Assembly: GCA_020996635.1 (NCBI GenBank)
Contig: JAJJBE010000061.1
Location: forward strand, 1 to 50,476
Length of the DNA stretch: 50,476 bases
Direction: 5' to 3'
From: Bathymodiolus brooksi methanotrophic gill symbiont
GTDB taxonomy: Bacteria; Pseudomonadota; Gammaproteobacteria; Methylococcales; Methylomonadaceae
Shown here: positions 36,393-47,626 of the stretch, piece by piece
Position numbering within the stretch: position 1 is the stretch's first letter
How the letters are laid out: each line of letters begins with the position of its first letter
Notes under the pieces: generated by a model
Seen by the model: the letters and a program-made list of their open reading frames with translations, nothing else
Database searches by the model: none
What the model was told of the DNA's origin: nothing
Position numbers and translations under genes: made by a program

Positions 36393-37475
36393 ATGTTATT
36401 GACTTTATTTGATTATTTAACACAATTTGAAGCGGGTTTTGGGGTTTTTAAATACCTAACATTACGTGCTATTTGTGCTGCTTTAACGGCACTTGTTATT
36501 TCATTTGTCATAGGGCCGACGATGATTCGTCGTTTGAGTAATAACAATATTGGCCAAAGTGTCAGAGATGATGGGCCAGAAAGCCATTTTGAAAAAGCAG
36601 GCACGCCAACAATGGGTGGCACTCTTATTTTAGTGAGTATTACAGCAAGTACCTTGTTATGGGCTGATTTAAATAATAGTTATGTTTGGGTTGCCTTGTT
36701 AGTGACTTTAACTTTTGGAGTGGTAGGTTTTATTGATGATTATAAAAAAGTAAAACTAGGTAATAGTGATGGCTTATCAGCCAGAGCTAAATATTTATGG
36801 CAATCAATTATTGCGTTAACAGCAGCATTATTTTTATTTAACACAGCAGAAGTACCCGCAGAAACGCAATTTATCGTCCCTTTCTTTAAAGAAGTGATGC
36901 TAGATATGGGCTGGACCTATGTTGTTTTAACTTATTTTGTGATTGTCGGTACGAGTAATGCGGTTAATTTAACGGATGGTTTAGATGGCCTAGCTATTTT
37001 ACCAACCGTTATGGTGGCAGGTGCATTTGCAATCTTTGCTTATTCAACAGGGCATGTGAAATTTGCAGAATATTTAGCTATTCCTTATATTCCGAAAGCA
37101 GGGGAATTAATCGTATTTTGCGCTGCGTTAGTGGGAGCAGGTTTAGGTTTTTTATGGTTTAACGCATACCCTGCAATGGTTTTTATGGGTGATGTGGGTG
37201 CTTTAGCATTAGGTGCTGCTTTAGGTGTTGTTGCTGTTTTAGTCAGACAAGAAGTTGTGCTGGTTATAATGGGAGGAGTATTTGTTATGGAAACAGTTTC
37301 TGTGATTGTGCAGGTTGCCTCTTTTAAATTAACAGGAAAGCGTGTTTTTAGAATGGCACCGATACATCATCATTTTGAATTAAAAGGGTGGCCAGAACCA
37401 CGCGTAATTGTTAGGTTTTGGATTATTACCTTTATTTTAGTTTTGATTGGCTTATCAACTTTAAAGTTGAGATAA
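36393..37475 (+). CDS. mraY: Phospho-MurNAc-pentapeptide transferase
   Basis: A 360-residue integral membrane enzyme with about ten helices. Signatures are [11 protein letters not shown], the catalytic acidic pair in [33 protein letters not shown] and the final [20 protein letters not shown]. It transfers phospho-MurNAc-pentapeptide to undecaprenyl phosphate, giving lipid I. Length equals that of E. coli MraY. Confidence 0.97.
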   Translation: MLLTLFDYLTQFEAGFGVFKYLTLRAICAALTALVISFVIGPTMIRRLSNNNIGQSVRDDGPESHFEKAGTPTMGGTLILVSITASTLLWADLNNSYVWVALLVTLTFGVVGFIDDYKKVKLGNSDGLSARAKYLWQSIIALTAALFLFNTAEVPAETQFIVPFFKEVMLDMGWTYVVLTYFVIVGTSNAVNLTDGLDGLAILPTVMVAGAFAIFAYSTGHVKFAEYLAIPYIPKAGELIVFCAALVGAGLGFLWFNAYPAMVFMGDVGALALGAALGVVAVLVRQEVVLVIMGGVFVMETVSVIVQVASFKLTGKRVFRMAPIHHHFELKGWPEPRVIVRFWIITFILVLIGLSTLKLR

Positions 37476-37478
37476 AAA

Positions 37479-38849
37479 ATGAATAAAGAAGCTATTTTAA
37501 ACAGATTAAAAAGTCAATTTTCCTTAGAAAGATCGACAGCTAAAGTATTGGTTGTTGGCCTAGGAAAAACAGGGCTGTCTGTTGCTTATTATCTGTGTCA
37601 ACTCAATATTGAGTTTGCAGTTGTAGATAGCCGAGATAAGCCTGCGTTCAATGATGAGTTGCTAGAGAAAATGCCAGATGTCCCAGTTTTTACGGGTGGT
37701 TTTGATGCGAGTCTTTTTGAATTAGCAACACATATCGTAGTGAGTCCTGGGATTTCCATGCAGGAGCCTGTTATTCAGCAAGCTTTATCTCAAGGAGTCG
37801 TTTCTTTAAGTGATATAGATATATTGGCTTGCTCGGTTAACAAGCCTATTGTTGCGATTACGGGGTCAAATGGAAAGAGCACAGTAACGACCTTACTAGG
37901 GGAAATGGCAAAAGCTGACAAGGTAAAAGTTGCTACTGGAGGTAACTTAGGTACACCAGCACTCGATTTAATTAGTAATGAAATTGAGCTGTATATATTA
38001 GAGCTTTCTAGTTTTCAGCTAGAGCGCACTAGCCAGTTAAATGCAACAGTCGGGACTGTGCTTAATATTTCTGAAGATCATTTAGATCGTTATACTGGGA
38101 TGGATGATTATATAAAGCAAAAACAGAATGTATTTGCAGGTGGTGGCGTTATGGTTATTAACGTAGATGATGCAGAAGTATTGAAAATGCAAAAGTCATC
38201 AAGAGAAATGATTACTTTTGGACTAAATTATCCTGCTGATTACCATATTAAAGAAACAAAGCAGGGAAGGTTTTTAGCTTTTAAAGAGCAAGAAATATTA
38301 GCGGTTAATGAATTAAGAATTGTAGGCAAACATAATCAAGCAAACGCATTGGCTGCACTTGCTTTAGGTAAGGTGGTTAATTTATCTGAAGACGCGATGT
38401 GTTATGCCTTAAAGCATTACAAAGGCTTAAAGCATAGAATGCAATTTGTTGCTGATATTAAAGGTGTACGTTGGATTAATGATTCTAAAGCAACCAATAT
38501 TGGTGCCTGCATTGCTGCATTGGAGGCCTTTGAAGGTAAAAAAATAATTTTGATTGCCGGTGGTGATGCAAAAGAAGCGAATATGTCAGAGTTACTGCCT
38601 AGCTTAATTGAAAAAGTACAAACATTATTAGTGATCGGTAAGGATGCTGAATTAATTAAACAAGCCGTGAGTGATTTAATTCCAGTTATCGAAGTAGGTA
38701 CTTTAAAAAAAGCAGTTAAAAAAGCTAAGAAAATAGCGGATGTAGGTAATATTGTTTTGCTATCACCCGCTTGTGCCAGCATAGATCAGTTTGAAAACTA
38801 TAAAGAAAGAGGGAAATGTTTTTCTTCAGAAGTTAGAGCATTAATTTAA
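37479..38849 (+). CDS. murD: UDP-MurNAc-L-Ala:D-glutamate ligase
   Basis: A 456-residue Mur ligase. The N-terminal nucleotide-sugar fold begins AKVLVVGLGKTGLSVAYYLC; the ATP loop is [20 protein letters not shown]. The central metal-binding region includes LELSSFQLERT, and NDSKATNIGACIAALEAF is the ribose-binding motif. It adds D-Glu, the second stem residue. It shares its last base with the ftsW start codon (TAATG). Confidence 0.96.
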   Translation: MNKEAILNRLKSQFSLERSTAKVLVVGLGKTGLSVAYYLCQLNIEFAVVDSRDKPAFNDELLEKMPDVPVFTGGFDASLFELATHIVVSPGISMQEPVIQQALSQGVVSLSDIDILACSVNKPIVAITGSNGKSTVTTLLGEMAKADKVKVATGGNLGTPALDLISNEIELYILELSSFQLERTSQLNATVGTVLNISEDHLDRYTGMDDYIKQKQNVFAGGGVMVINVDDAEVLKMQKSSREMITFGLNYPADYHIKETKQGRFLAFKEQEILAVNELRIVGKHNQANALAALALGKVVNLSEDAMCYALKHYKGLKHRMQFVADIKGVRWINDSKATNIGACIAALEAFEGKKIILIAGGDAKEANMSELLPSLIEKVQTLLVIGKDAELIKQAVSDLIPVIEVGTLKKAVKKAKKIADVGNIVLLSPACASIDQFENYKERGKCFSSEVRALI

Positions 38850-40018
38850 TGATGCCGGTGTGGAGTGAGAAATTATTGGGTGGCAATGTTCACTTTGATA
38901 AAACTTTAGTGTTTGCCAATATTAGTTTGCTTTGTATCGGCTACTTAATTGTTTCTTCTGCTTCATTGCATATAGGGTTAACGGGAATGGGAAGTATTTT
39001 TTACTACCCAGTAAAACAATTAATACATATAACGATGGGGATAGTTGCAGCATTAGCCGTTTATTGTGTACCGATGCGATTATGGGAAACCTATGGTACA
39101 CAGTTGTTTTTTCTTGGCATTGCTTTATTAATTTTAGTGTTAATTCCTGGCTTGGGTGTCAAAGTAAATGGCAGTACGCGGTGGATTGCACTGCCGGGTT
39201 TTAGGTTTCAAGTATCAGAAGCCGTCAAATTAAGTGTTGTTATTTATATGGCTGGATTTGTAACAAGGCATAGAGATTTAGTTGCCGATAGTGCTTATGG
39301 CTTGATTAGACCACTAGCTTTTTTATCAACAGCGTGTGGTTTGTTACTAATGGAACCCGATATGGGGTCTGCTGTAGTTGTTATGGTGATCGCCATGGGC
39401 GTTATGTTTTTAGGCGGTGCGCGAATACAGCAATTTATATTGTTAGTGGCATGTATTGTTGTTGCGGGGGCTTTGGCCATTGTTTTTTCGGAATATAGGC
39501 AGAAAAGAATAAATAGTTTTTTACACCCTTGGGATGACCCTTTAGGAGATAGCTTTCAACTCATTCAAGCATTGATTTCATTTGGGAGTGGTGGGCGGAC
39601 CGGTGTAGGCTTGGGAGCTGGAGTACAAAAATTATTTTATTTACCAGAAGCCCATACGGATTTTTTATTTTCAGTATTAGCTGAAGAATTAGGTTTTATT
39701 GGAGTGCTCACTGTGATTGTATTGTTTGCCGTGATTGTATGGCGAGCTTTTGTGATTGGTGAAATGGCAGAAGCACTCGGTGAGAGGTTTTCGGCCTTTA
39801 TTGCTTATGGTTTGGGAGTTTGGTTTGCATTTCAATCCTTCGTTAATATGGGTGTCAATATGGGGATATTGCCAACCAAAGGATTAACCCTACCCTTTAT
39901 GAGTTATGGCGGAGGTAGTATGATTATTATGTGTAGTGCGATGGCTTTGTTATATCGAGTAAATACAGAAATTCAGCAAAAGTTATCTGCTGGTAAAAAG
40001 GAAGTGCATTATGGGTAA
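38849..40018 (+). CDS. ftsW: Septal peptidoglycan glycosyltransferase FtsW
   Basis: A 389-residue SEDS-family membrane protein with about ten helices. Family motifs include GSTRWIALPGFRFQVSEAVK, PDMGSAVVVMVIAMGVMFLG, QKRINSFLHPWDDPLGDSFQ, the catalytic-loop region EAHTDFLFSVLAEELGF, and GILPTKGLTLPFMSYGGGSM. It polymerises lipid II at the septum with FtsI. It overlaps murG by 8 bases. Confidence 0.96.
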   Translation: MMPVWSEKLLGGNVHFDKTLVFANISLLCIGYLIVSSASLHIGLTGMGSIFYYPVKQLIHITMGIVAALAVYCVPMRLWETYGTQLFFLGIALLILVLIPGLGVKVNGSTRWIALPGFRFQVSEAVKLSVVIYMAGFVTRHRDLVADSAYGLIRPLAFLSTACGLLLMEPDMGSAVVVMVIAMGVMFLGGARIQQFILLVACIVVAGALAIVFSEYRQKRINSFLHPWDDPLGDSFQLIQALISFGSGGRTGVGLGAGVQKLFYLPEAHTDFLFSVLAEELGFIGVLTVIVLFAVIVWRAFVIGEMAEALGERFSAFIAYGLGVWFAFQSFVNMGVNMGILPTKGLTLPFMSYGGGSMIIMCSAMALLYRVNTEIQQKLSAGKKEVHYG

Positions 40019-41063
40019 GCGTATTGTGATTATGGCAGGTGGTACAGGAGGGCACATCTTTCCTGCACTTGCTGTTGCCCAGTATTTAAAAAAACAAAAC
40101 TGGCAAGTGAGTTGGGTAGGAACACATAAAGGTATGGAGAGCCGAATTATTCCAGAAAATAACATAGAAATTGATTGGTTAACAGTTAATGGTTTACGAG
40201 GCAAAGGCACTTTATCATTATTGAAAATGCCTATTATGTTGATTAAAGCCTGTTTAGAAGCAAGAGCAATCTTAAAGAAAAGAAAACCTGATATCGTTTT
40301 AGGGATGGGAGGGTTTGTTGCAGGGCCAGGTGGGTTAGTTGCGAAATCATTAGGTATTCCACTGGTGATTCATGAGCAAAATAGAGTGCCAGGTACAACC
40401 AATAAATTATTAGCTAAAATTGCAACAAAAGTATTACAGGCTTTTCCTGATAGTTTCAGCAGCAATAAAAAAGCGATTTTTACTGGGAATCCGTTAAGAG
40501 CAGAGTTTTTACAGAAAACTAAAGCAAGCGTAAAAGAAAGTAGTGCAAGTTTACACTTGTTAGTTATTGGTGGAAGCCTAGGTGCACAGGGTCTAAATCA
40601 GCTTATGCCAGAAACAGCAAAGCTCTTAGGGGATGTGGAAATAAGACATCAGACGGGTAGCAAAATGCAAGCTGAGGTCGAACAGAATTATGAAGACAGA
40701 AAAATAAAAGCCACAGTCACTGTTTTTATAGATGATGTAGCAGCAGCATACCGGTGGGCTGATTTAGTGATTTGTCGTGCGGGAGCAATGACTATTAGTG
40801 AGCTTGCAGCAATGGGTGTGCCATCAATTTTAGTGCCGTACCCTTATGCGATTGATGATCACCAAACAGCTAATGCACAATATTTAGTTGATGCGGGGGC
40901 TGGTTTTATTATTCAACAAGATAAATTAGAAATTGGTTATTTAGCAGAAAAAATTAAAGAATTGCTAAAGAATAAAGAAACGATGGCGAGAGCAGCAAAA
41001 CAAAGCGCTAAATTAGATGCAACACAACAAGTCGCAAATTACTGCATGGAGGTAGCCAAGTGA
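40011..41063 (+). CDS. murG: UDP-GlcNAc:lipid I N-acetylglucosaminyltransferase
   Basis: A 350-residue GT28 glycosyltransferase. The N-terminal loop is [18 protein letters not shown]; other signatures are [52 protein letters not shown] and [20 protein letters not shown]. It makes lipid II at the inner face of the cytoplasmic membrane. It overlaps murC by 4 bases. Confidence 0.97.
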   Translation: MGKRIVIMAGGTGGHIFPALAVAQYLKKQNWQVSWVGTHKGMESRIIPENNIEIDWLTVNGLRGKGTLSLLKMPIMLIKACLEARAILKKRKPDIVLGMGGFVAGPGGLVAKSLGIPLVIHEQNRVPGTTNKLLAKIATKVLQAFPDSFSSNKKAIFTGNPLRAEFLQKTKASVKESSASLHLLVIGGSLGAQGLNQLMPETAKLLGDVEIRHQTGSKMQAEVEQNYEDRKIKATVTVFIDDVAAAYRWADLVICRAGAMTISELAAMGVPSILVPYPYAIDDHQTANAQYLVDAGAGFIIQQDKLEIGYLAEKIKELLKNKETMARAAKQSAKLDATQQVANYCMEVAK

Positions 41064-42496
41064 AATTTTCCAATCATTTAGCCATTCGTCAGCCTTTAGG
41101 TGATATACAAAATATACATTTTGTTGGAGTGGGTGGTACGGGAATGAGTGGTATCGCCGAAGTACTGTGCAATCTTGGTTATGCTGTTTCAGGATCAGAT
41201 ATTAAAGAAAGTCCAGTAACAAAACGCTTACAATCTGTAGGTATTGAGCTTTTTATTGGCCAGAACGCAAGTAATGTCGCTAAGGCGGATGTTGTTGTGA
41301 CATCAACAGCGGTAGATAAAAATAACGCGGAAGTAAAGCAGGCACATAAAAACCGTATTCCTGTGATTCCTAGAGCAGAAATGCTGGCTGAAATTATGCG
41401 TTTTCGTTTTGGTATTGCTATTGCTGGAACACACGGAAAAACGACAACAACGAGTTTGGCGGCAAGTATGTTAGCTGAAGCAGGTATGGATCCTACCTTT
41501 GTTATTGGCGGACGGTTAAATAGCGCAGGAACTAATGCCAAACTGGGGCAAGGTCAATATTTAGTTGCTGAAGCGGATGAAAGTGATGCGTCATTTTTAC
41601 ACTTACAGCCAATGATTGCAGTGGTCACAAATATAGATTATGACCATATGGAGACCTATGAAGGCAGTTTTTCTCGGCTAAAAGATACTTTTGTTGAGTT
41701 TTTACATCATGTGCCATTTTATGGGCTTGCAGTCATGTGTATTGATGATGAAGAGGTGCGTGATATTTTACCGCGTGTTTTAAAACCCATTCGTACTTAT
41801 GGAACACGTGAGGGAGCAGATATTAGAGCAACTAATATTCAGCAGCAAGGGCTATGTACTAGTTTTACGGTACAGCGTTGGGATAAACATGAAGATTTGC
41901 AAGTGACATTAAATATGCCGGGTGAGCATAATATGCTCAATGCATTAGCGGCAATTACGATTGCAACTGAATTAAAAGCCGGAGATGCAGCGATTATTAA
42001 AAGTTTGGCTGAATTTAGCGGTGTTGGACGACGCTTTCAATTAAATGGAGAGCTAGCATTATTAGACGGTTCGGTCACTTTGGTTGATGATTATGGGCAT
42101 CACCCAACAGAAGTAAAAGCAACTATACAAGCACTAAAACAGGCATGGCCAGATAAACGTTCGGTTGTTGTTTTTCAGCCACATAGATATACACGAACAC
42201 GTGATTTATTTGAAGATTTTGTTAATGCCTTATCTGCAGTAGATGTGTTAATTTTATTAGATGTTTATACGGCAGGTGAGGAGCGAATTACAGGTGCTGG
42301 TGGGCGGGCATTAAGTGGAGCCATACGAATGCGCGGGCAAGTTGACCCTGTTTTTGTGGAAAATATTGATGATTTAGCAGAAATTCTAGCGGGTTTATTG
42401 CAGGATGGAGATGTGTTGTTAACAATGGGCGCTGGAAATGTTGGCCATATTTCAACAGAATTACCTGCTCAAATTACAGCAGTTTTACAAAAATGA
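41060..42496 (+). CDS. murC: UDP-MurNAc:L-alanine ligase
   Basis: A 478-residue Mur ligase. The N-terminal fold has [20 protein letters not shown], the ATP loop is [20 protein letters not shown], and the C-terminal domain has [20 protein letters not shown] and [20 protein letters not shown]. It adds the first residue (L-Ala) of the stem peptide. It overlaps murB by 4 bases. Confidence 0.97.
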   Translation: MKFSNHLAIRQPLGDIQNIHFVGVGGTGMSGIAEVLCNLGYAVSGSDIKESPVTKRLQSVGIELFIGQNASNVAKADVVVTSTAVDKNNAEVKQAHKNRIPVIPRAEMLAEIMRFRFGIAIAGTHGKTTTTSLAASMLAEAGMDPTFVIGGRLNSAGTNAKLGQGQYLVAEADESDASFLHLQPMIAVVTNIDYDHMETYEGSFSRLKDTFVEFLHHVPFYGLAVMCIDDEEVRDILPRVLKPIRTYGTREGADIRATNIQQQGLCTSFTVQRWDKHEDLQVTLNMPGEHNMLNALAAITIATELKAGDAAIIKSLAEFSGVGRRFQLNGELALLDGSVTLVDDYGHHPTEVKATIQALKQAWPDKRSVVVFQPHRYTRTRDLFEDFVNALSAVDVLILLDVYTAGEERITGAGGRALSGAIRMRGQVDPVFVENIDDLAEILAGLLQDGDVLLTMGAGNVGHISTELPAQITAVLQK

Positions 42497-43389
42497 ATGT
42501 GTCCGAGCAGTCATTAGCGGGGCGGATATTACGCCAAGAAAAACTGGCGAAATATACCAGTTGGCGGGTAGGTGGCGTTGCTGAAAAAATGTTTATCCCA
42601 AATGATAAAGAAGATTTGGAGCTTTTTATTGCAAGTTTAAATAAAGATGAAGATGTTCTTTGGCTGGGCTTAGGAAGTAACCTATTAATACGAGATGGAG
42701 GGGTGGAAGAAACCGTTATTAATACTCGCGGTAAAGTTAAGCAAATGTACTTGCTAGATACAACACATTTGTACGTGGAATGTGGTGTACCTTGTGCGCA
42801 TATTGCCCGGTTTTGCGCAGAAAATGACTTAAGCAACGCAGAGTTTTTTGCGGGCATACCCGGAACAATGGGGGGAGCATTGAAAATGAATGCAGGGGCA
42901 TTTGGCTCGGAAACATGGGATTTAGTTGAGCAGGTTGAAGTTCAGCTGCAGGGCGAGAAAGTAACCAAGAAAGCAGCAAATGAATTTGAAATAGCGTACC
43001 GATCAGTAAGTGGCATAGATAATGCATGTTTTTTGTCGGCAATATTAAAATTAGAGGCTGCTAAAGATACTAAAGGGCAGGCACGAATTAAAGAATTATT
43101 AGCTAAACGTAATGCAACGCAGCCAACTAGCTTACCAAGCTGTGGTTCTGTTTTTAGAAACCCTGAAAATGATCATGCGGCACGGTTAATTGAAGTTAGT
43201 AATTTAAAAGGCTACAAAATTGGGGGGGCAGAAGTATCCACCAAACATGCTAACTTTATTGTTAATACAGGTAACGCAACAGCCGCGGATATAGAACAAT
43301 TAATTACTTATGTGCAGAATGAAGTGTATAAACAGCAAGGCATTAAATTACAAACAGAAGTTTGCATTATAGGGAAATCAGCAGTATGA
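42493..43389 (+). CDS. murB: UDP-N-acetylenolpyruvoylglucosamine reductase
   Basis: A 298-residue FAD enzyme. Motifs are [64 protein letters not shown] and [19 protein letters not shown]. It reduces the enolpyruvyl group to give UDP-MurNAc. In E. coli murB is elsewhere; its place between murC and ddl is the arrangement of several other gammaproteobacteria. A G7 run occurs near 43224. Confidence 0.96.
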   Translation: MNVSEQSLAGRILRQEKLAKYTSWRVGGVAEKMFIPNDKEDLELFIASLNKDEDVLWLGLGSNLLIRDGGVEETVINTRGKVKQMYLLDTTHLYVECGVPCAHIARFCAENDLSNAEFFAGIPGTMGGALKMNAGAFGSETWDLVEQVEVQLQGEKVTKKAANEFEIAYRSVSGIDNACFLSAILKLEAAKDTKGQARIKELLAKRNATQPTSLPSCGSVFRNPENDHAARLIEVSNLKGYKIGGAEVSTKHANFIVNTGNATAADIEQLITYVQNEVYKQQGIKLQTEVCIIGKSAV

Positions 43390-44303
43390 ATAGGGGGGAC
43401 GACTTTGGCCGTGTTGCTGTATTAATGGGAGGAAATGCTGCTGAGCGAGAGATTTCATTAAGCAGTGGAGGCGCTGTTTATAAGTCACTAATTCGTAGTG
43501 GTATTAATGCGGTTGCAGTGGATGTAACCAGTAATATTTTAGATGCACTGCAAGGGCAGGTGTTTGACCGCGCTATTAATATGATTCATGGACGTGGTGG
43601 TGAAGATGGTGTTGCTCAAGCTGTTTTGGAAACATTAGATCTGCCTTATACCGGTAGTGGTGTACTTGCTTCCGCATTAAGTATGGATAAATTACGTACT
43701 AAACTTTGCTGGCAGGGTGCAGGGTTATTAACCCCGCAATGGTTTGTATTAAAGAGTGAGTTAGATGTTGAGCTATGTGCTGCAGCATTAAGTTTTCCTG
43801 TGATTGTTAAACCTGCACAAGAAGGATCTAGTTTAGGCATGAGCCGGGCTGAGAATAAAAAAGAATTGTTACTTGCCTGGCAAGAAGCTGTCAAATATCA
43901 GTGTGATGTGTATGCAGAAGCATGGGTATTAGGGCAAGAATATACGGTGGGTATTTTGGTAGGCAAAGCCTTGCCGGTTATTCGTTTGGATACACCGCAT
44001 GTTTTTTATGATTTTGATGCAAAATATCGCGCTAATACAACACAATATCATTGTCCAGCAGGTTTAAGTGCACAAGAGGAATCTGCCCTAGCAGATTTAG
44101 CATTGCAAGCTTGTGAAATTGTTGGAGTTAGTGGGTGGGGAAGGGTAGATGTATTTATTGATGAGCAAGGAAATAGTCAGTTAATTGAAGTGAATACCGT
44201 GCCAGGAATGACAGACCATAGTTTAGTGCCAATGGCTGCAAAGCAGGCAGGAATGAGCTTTGATGAATTGGTGCTGCAGATTTTAGAGACGAGTATTCAG
44301 TAA
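43386..44303 (+). CDS. ddl: D-alanine-D-alanine ligase
   Basis: About 305 residues from the ATG at 43386, which overlaps the murB stop codon (ATGA) and gives the usual N-terminus (FGRVAVLMGGNAAEREISLS). A further upstream ATG at 43362 would lie inside murB. The ATP-grasp features are FPVIVKPAQEGSSLGMSRAE, GWGRVDVFIDEQGN and LIEVNTVPGMTDHSLVPMAA. It makes the dipeptide used by MurF. It shares one base with ftsQ. Confidence 0.95.
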   Translation: MNRGDDFGRVAVLMGGNAAEREISLSSGGAVYKSLIRSGINAVAVDVTSNILDALQGQVFDRAINMIHGRGGEDGVAQAVLETLDLPYTGSGVLASALSMDKLRTKLCWQGAGLLTPQWFVLKSELDVELCAAALSFPVIVKPAQEGSSLGMSRAENKKELLLAWQEAVKYQCDVYAEAWVLGQEYTVGILVGKALPVIRLDTPHVFYDFDAKYRANTTQYHCPAGLSAQEESALADLALQACEIVGVSGWGRVDVFIDEQGNSQLIEVNTVPGMTDHSLVPMAAKQAGMSFDELVLQILETSIQ

Positions 44304-45013
44304 TGACTGAAGAAGTACGACAGCGATTAGGTTTTGCTTTATTTATTGCACTAGCCTTATTGTTAAGCTGGATACCTATTAGTCAATTTATTAAAGACTT
44401 GCAACCGATTCGTTTTGTGCGTGTGGGCGGGGAATTTCAATATATTAACAAGGAAGAGGTTAAAGAAAAAATTACCCCGTTATTAAATGCAGGGTATTTT
44501 TCGGTTGATTTATTAGCGATACAGCAAGCGGTAATGAGTTTGCCGTGGATAGATAAAGTATTAGTACAGCGTGTTTGGCCTAATCGATTAGAGTTAAAAG
44601 TGTATGAGCAACAACCAGTAGTACGTTGGCGTGAAAAAGAATTATTAAATGCACGCTCCGAATTTTTTAAGCCGACTAATATAGAAGACTTTAAGTCTTT
44701 ACCTGTGCTGAATACGCCAAATGGGTTACAAAAAGAATTTTTACTGACGATGCAAGAGATGAATCAAGCATTATCAGAGCATGATTTAGAGTTAATAGAA
44801 TTTAGAGTCAATAAAAGGTTAGCATGGTTTGTTTCGTTAAAAAATGGCATGCAAATAAGCTTAGGGCGAGTTGAACCTTTACAGAAATTTATGCAATTAA
44901 TGAATACATTAAGTATCTTGGGTAAGAACGTAAGGCAAATAGTTTATATAGATATGCGTTACCCCAATGGTTATGCAGTACGTTGGCGAAAGAATACAAA
45001 AATAAACTGGTAG
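44303..45013 (+). CDS. ftsQ: Cell division protein FtsQ
   Basis: A 236-residue bitopic membrane protein. The membrane helix is at about residues 9-27 (LGFALFIALALLLSWIPI). A POTRA domain follows (PIRFVRVGGEFQYINKEEVK, then VMSLPWIDKVLVQRVWPNRL) and then the FtsQ beta domain with DMRYPNGYAVRW at the end. It scaffolds FtsB and FtsL at the divisome. Confidence 0.94.
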   Translation: MTEEVRQRLGFALFIALALLLSWIPISQFIKDLQPIRFVRVGGEFQYINKEEVKEKITPLLNAGYFSVDLLAIQQAVMSLPWIDKVLVQRVWPNRLELKVYEQQPVVRWREKELLNARSEFFKPTNIEDFKSLPVLNTPNGLQKEFLLTMQEMNQALSEHDLELIEFRVNKRLAWFVSLKNGMQISLGRVEPLQKFMQLMNTLSILGKNVRQIVYIDMRYPNGYAVRWRKNTKINW

Positions 45014-45058
45014 AAAATAAGTAGTTTAATTTGATAAGGCGAATGAAAGGCAATTGTC

Positions 45059-46285
45059 ATGGCAAAACAGGTAGATCGTAATTTAATTGTAGGGTTGGAT
45101 ATAGGAACCTCGAAGGTTGCTGCAATCGTTGGTGAGCTCAACGAAGATGGTGAAATAGAAGTTATTGGTATTGGGTCTACTCCTTCACGGGGCTTAAAAA
45201 AAGGGGTTGTGATTAACCTAGAAGCAACAGTTGTTTCAATTCAGCGAGCAGTTGAAGAGGCTGAATTAATGGCGGGTTGTGAAATAAGCTCTGTTTATGC
45301 AGGAATTGCAGGAAGCCATGTAAAAAGCTTAAATTCGCATGGAATTGTTGCCATTAGAGAAAAAGAAGTCACCCAATATGATATAGACCGAGTAATTGAT
45401 TCGGCTAGAGCGGTAGCTATTCCAGCGGATCAAAAAATATTACATATAGTGCCTCAGGAATTTATTATTGATATGCAAGAGGGAATTAAAGAGCCTATCG
45501 GTATGTCAGGAACACGCTTAGAAGCTAAAGTTCATATGGTGACGGGTAGCGTTAGTGCCTCGCAAAATATTATTAAGTGCATACGTCGCTGTGACTTAGA
45601 TGTGGACGATATTGTATTAGAGCAGCTTGCGTCTTGCTCATCAGTTTTAACTGATGATGAAAAAGAGCTAGGGGTCTGTTTGATTGATATTGGTGGTGGA
45701 ACAACGGATATCGCGATTTTCTCACAAGGGGCGATTAAACATACTGCAGTCATTCCTATTGCGGGCGATCAAGTCACTAATGATGTTGCCGTTGCTTTAC
45801 GTACACCAACACAAAGTGCTGAAGAAATAAAAAAATCTTATGCTTGTGCATTAACGCAATTAGCAGATGCTAATGAAATGATTGATGTACCCAGTATTGG
45901 AGACCGACCACCACGAAAAATTTCCAAACAAAATTTAGCGGAAATTATAGAGCCACGGTATGAAGAGTTAATGCTGTTAGTGCAGGCAGAGTTAAGACGC
46001 AGTGGCTACGAAGGTTTAATTGCTGCGGGAATTATTCTAACGGGTGGTAGTTCAAAAGTAACAGGGTTGATTGAGTTAGCTGAGGAAATATTTCATATAC
46101 CGGTACGCTTAGGTATTCCACAGCATATTATTGGCTTGACAGATGTAGTAGAAAATCCGATTCACTCAACAGGAGTGGGGTTGTTGTTATATAAAAGAGA
46201 TCATGTTGTTAGCAGTGAGCAGCTGGCAGACTCGGGAGACGGTATTTTTTCTAAAATGAAAGGCTGGTTTCAAAGAAATTTTTAA
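45059..46285 (+). CDS. ftsA: Cell division protein FtsA
   Basis: A 408-residue actin-like ATPase. The phosphate loops are VGLDIGTSKVAAIVGELNED and CLIDIGGGTTDIAIFSQGAI; the adenosine motif is AAGIILTGGSSKVTGLIELA. The C-terminal amphipathic helix (IFSKMKGWFQRNF) anchors it to the membrane. It tethers FtsZ and recruits later division proteins. It is separated from ftsQ by 45 bases, with an AAGG ribosome-binding site. Confidence 0.97.
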   Translation: MAKQVDRNLIVGLDIGTSKVAAIVGELNEDGEIEVIGIGSTPSRGLKKGVVINLEATVVSIQRAVEEAELMAGCEISSVYAGIAGSHVKSLNSHGIVAIREKEVTQYDIDRVIDSARAVAIPADQKILHIVPQEFIIDMQEGIKEPIGMSGTRLEAKVHMVTGSVSASQNIIKCIRRCDLDVDDIVLEQLASCSSVLTDDEKELGVCLIDIGGGTTDIAIFSQGAIKHTAVIPIAGDQVTNDVAVALRTPTQSAEEIKKSYACALTQLADANEMIDVPSIGDRPPRKISKQNLAEIIEPRYEELMLLVQAELRRSGYEGLIAAGIILTGGSSKVTGLIELAEEIFHIPVRLGIPQHIIGLTDVVENPIHSTGVGLLLYKRDHVVSSEQLADSGDGIFSKMKGWFQRNF

Positions 46286-46343
46286 GTGTGCTGTCGTTAC
46301 TTTTAAAACAAAAAAATTAATTAAGATAAATTAGGGCGTAATC

Positions 46344-47507
46344 ATGAAATATGAGTTAATGGATTTAGGGCTGGAAAACGCAGTTATTAAAGTAGTGGGT
46401 GTTGGCGGCGGCGGCGGTAATGCTGTTAATTATATGCAAAATAAAGATGTCGAAGGTGTCGAATTTATTTGCGCCAATACAGATGCGCAAGCATTACGTC
46501 GTTTAGATGTTGAAAGTGTTATTCAATTAGGTGCAGAGCTAACACAAGGGTTAGGAGCAGGAACTAACCCAGAAATAGGTAGAGAAGCAGCCGAAGAAAA
46601 TAAGGATTTAATTCGTGATGTTTTAGAAGGCGCTAATATGTTGTTTTTAACTGCTGGAATGGGTGGAGGCACAGGAACAGGTGCTATTCCTGTTATTGCA
46701 GAAATAGCAAAAAAGTTAAATATATTAACTGTGGCGGTTGTGACAAAACCTTTTGATTTTGAAGGGAAGAAAAAACAACAAGTTGCTGAATTAGGGGTTG
46801 CTGAATTAGAAAAATTTGTTGATTCATTGATTATTATTCCTAATCAAAAATTGCTACCAGTTTTAGGTGCAAATGCTTCAATGAATAAAGCTTTTGGCGC
46901 TGTTAACGATGTACTACTGGATGCAGTGCAAGGTATTACAGAGCTAATTACATCACCAGGTATTATCAATGTTGATTTCGCAGATGTGAAAACCGTTATG
47001 TCTGATATGGGTGCTGCTATTATGGGTACGGGACAGGCGAATGGTGAAAATAGAGCACGCGTTGCGGCAGAAAAAGCAATTTCTTGCCCTTTATTAGAAG
47101 ATACTAACCTAGAAGGTGCACGTGGTATTTTAGTTAATATTTCTGCTGTTGATATAGGGATTTCAGAATTTGATGAAGTTGGCCGTATTGTTCATGATTT
47201 AGCTTCAGACGACGCAGTGATTAAAATTGGAACAGCAGTTGATGAAACCTTGGGTGACGATATCAAAGTCACTGTTGTTGTAACTGGGATGGGCAGTAAA
47301 ATAGCGCTTAATAAACCTGTAAAACTTGTTCCTCCTGTTGTGGCAACAGCACCAGCACCAGGAACAGATTATTCAAGATTTGATACACCAACAGCAACAC
47401 GTAAATTAACAGAAAGCAGAGAAACACGTCTTGGTGTGCAACCAAAAAATAATACAGATGTAGATTATTTAGATATTCCTGCTTTTTTGAGAAGACAAGC
47501 AGATTAA
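46344..47507 (+). CDS. ftsZ: Cell division GTPase FtsZ
   Basis: A 387-residue tubulin homologue. The tubulin signature is GMGGGTGTGAIPVIAEIAKK, and the N-terminus contains VIKVVGVGGGGGNAVNYM. A short variable linker (about 320-375) leads to the C-terminal peptide DYLDIPAFLRRQAD, which binds FtsA and ZipA. It polymerises into the Z ring. It lies 58 bases after ftsA. Confidence 0.98.
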   Translation: MKYELMDLGLENAVIKVVGVGGGGGNAVNYMQNKDVEGVEFICANTDAQALRRLDVESVIQLGAELTQGLGAGTNPEIGREAAEENKDLIRDVLEGANMLFLTAGMGGGTGTGAIPVIAEIAKKLNILTVAVVTKPFDFEGKKKQQVAELGVAELEKFVDSLIIIPNQKLLPVLGANASMNKAFGAVNDVLLDAVQGITELITSPGIINVDFADVKTVMSDMGAAIMGTGQANGENRARVAAEKAISCPLLEDTNLEGARGILVNISAVDIGISEFDEVGRIVHDLASDDAVIKIGTAVDETLGDDIKVTVVVTGMGSKIALNKPVKLVPPVVATAPAPGTDYSRFDTPTATRKLTESRETRLGVQPKNNTDVDYLDIPAFLRRQAD

Positions 47508-47626
47508 TTTTGCTTCATGCTGCAGTTAAGTTGTTAAAATATGTCTAAAATAAAAGATATTTTCATTTCAAGATGGAAACTATCTTATTTAGATAGCTAA
47601 GATTAGGCAGATAGGTTGCACAGTCA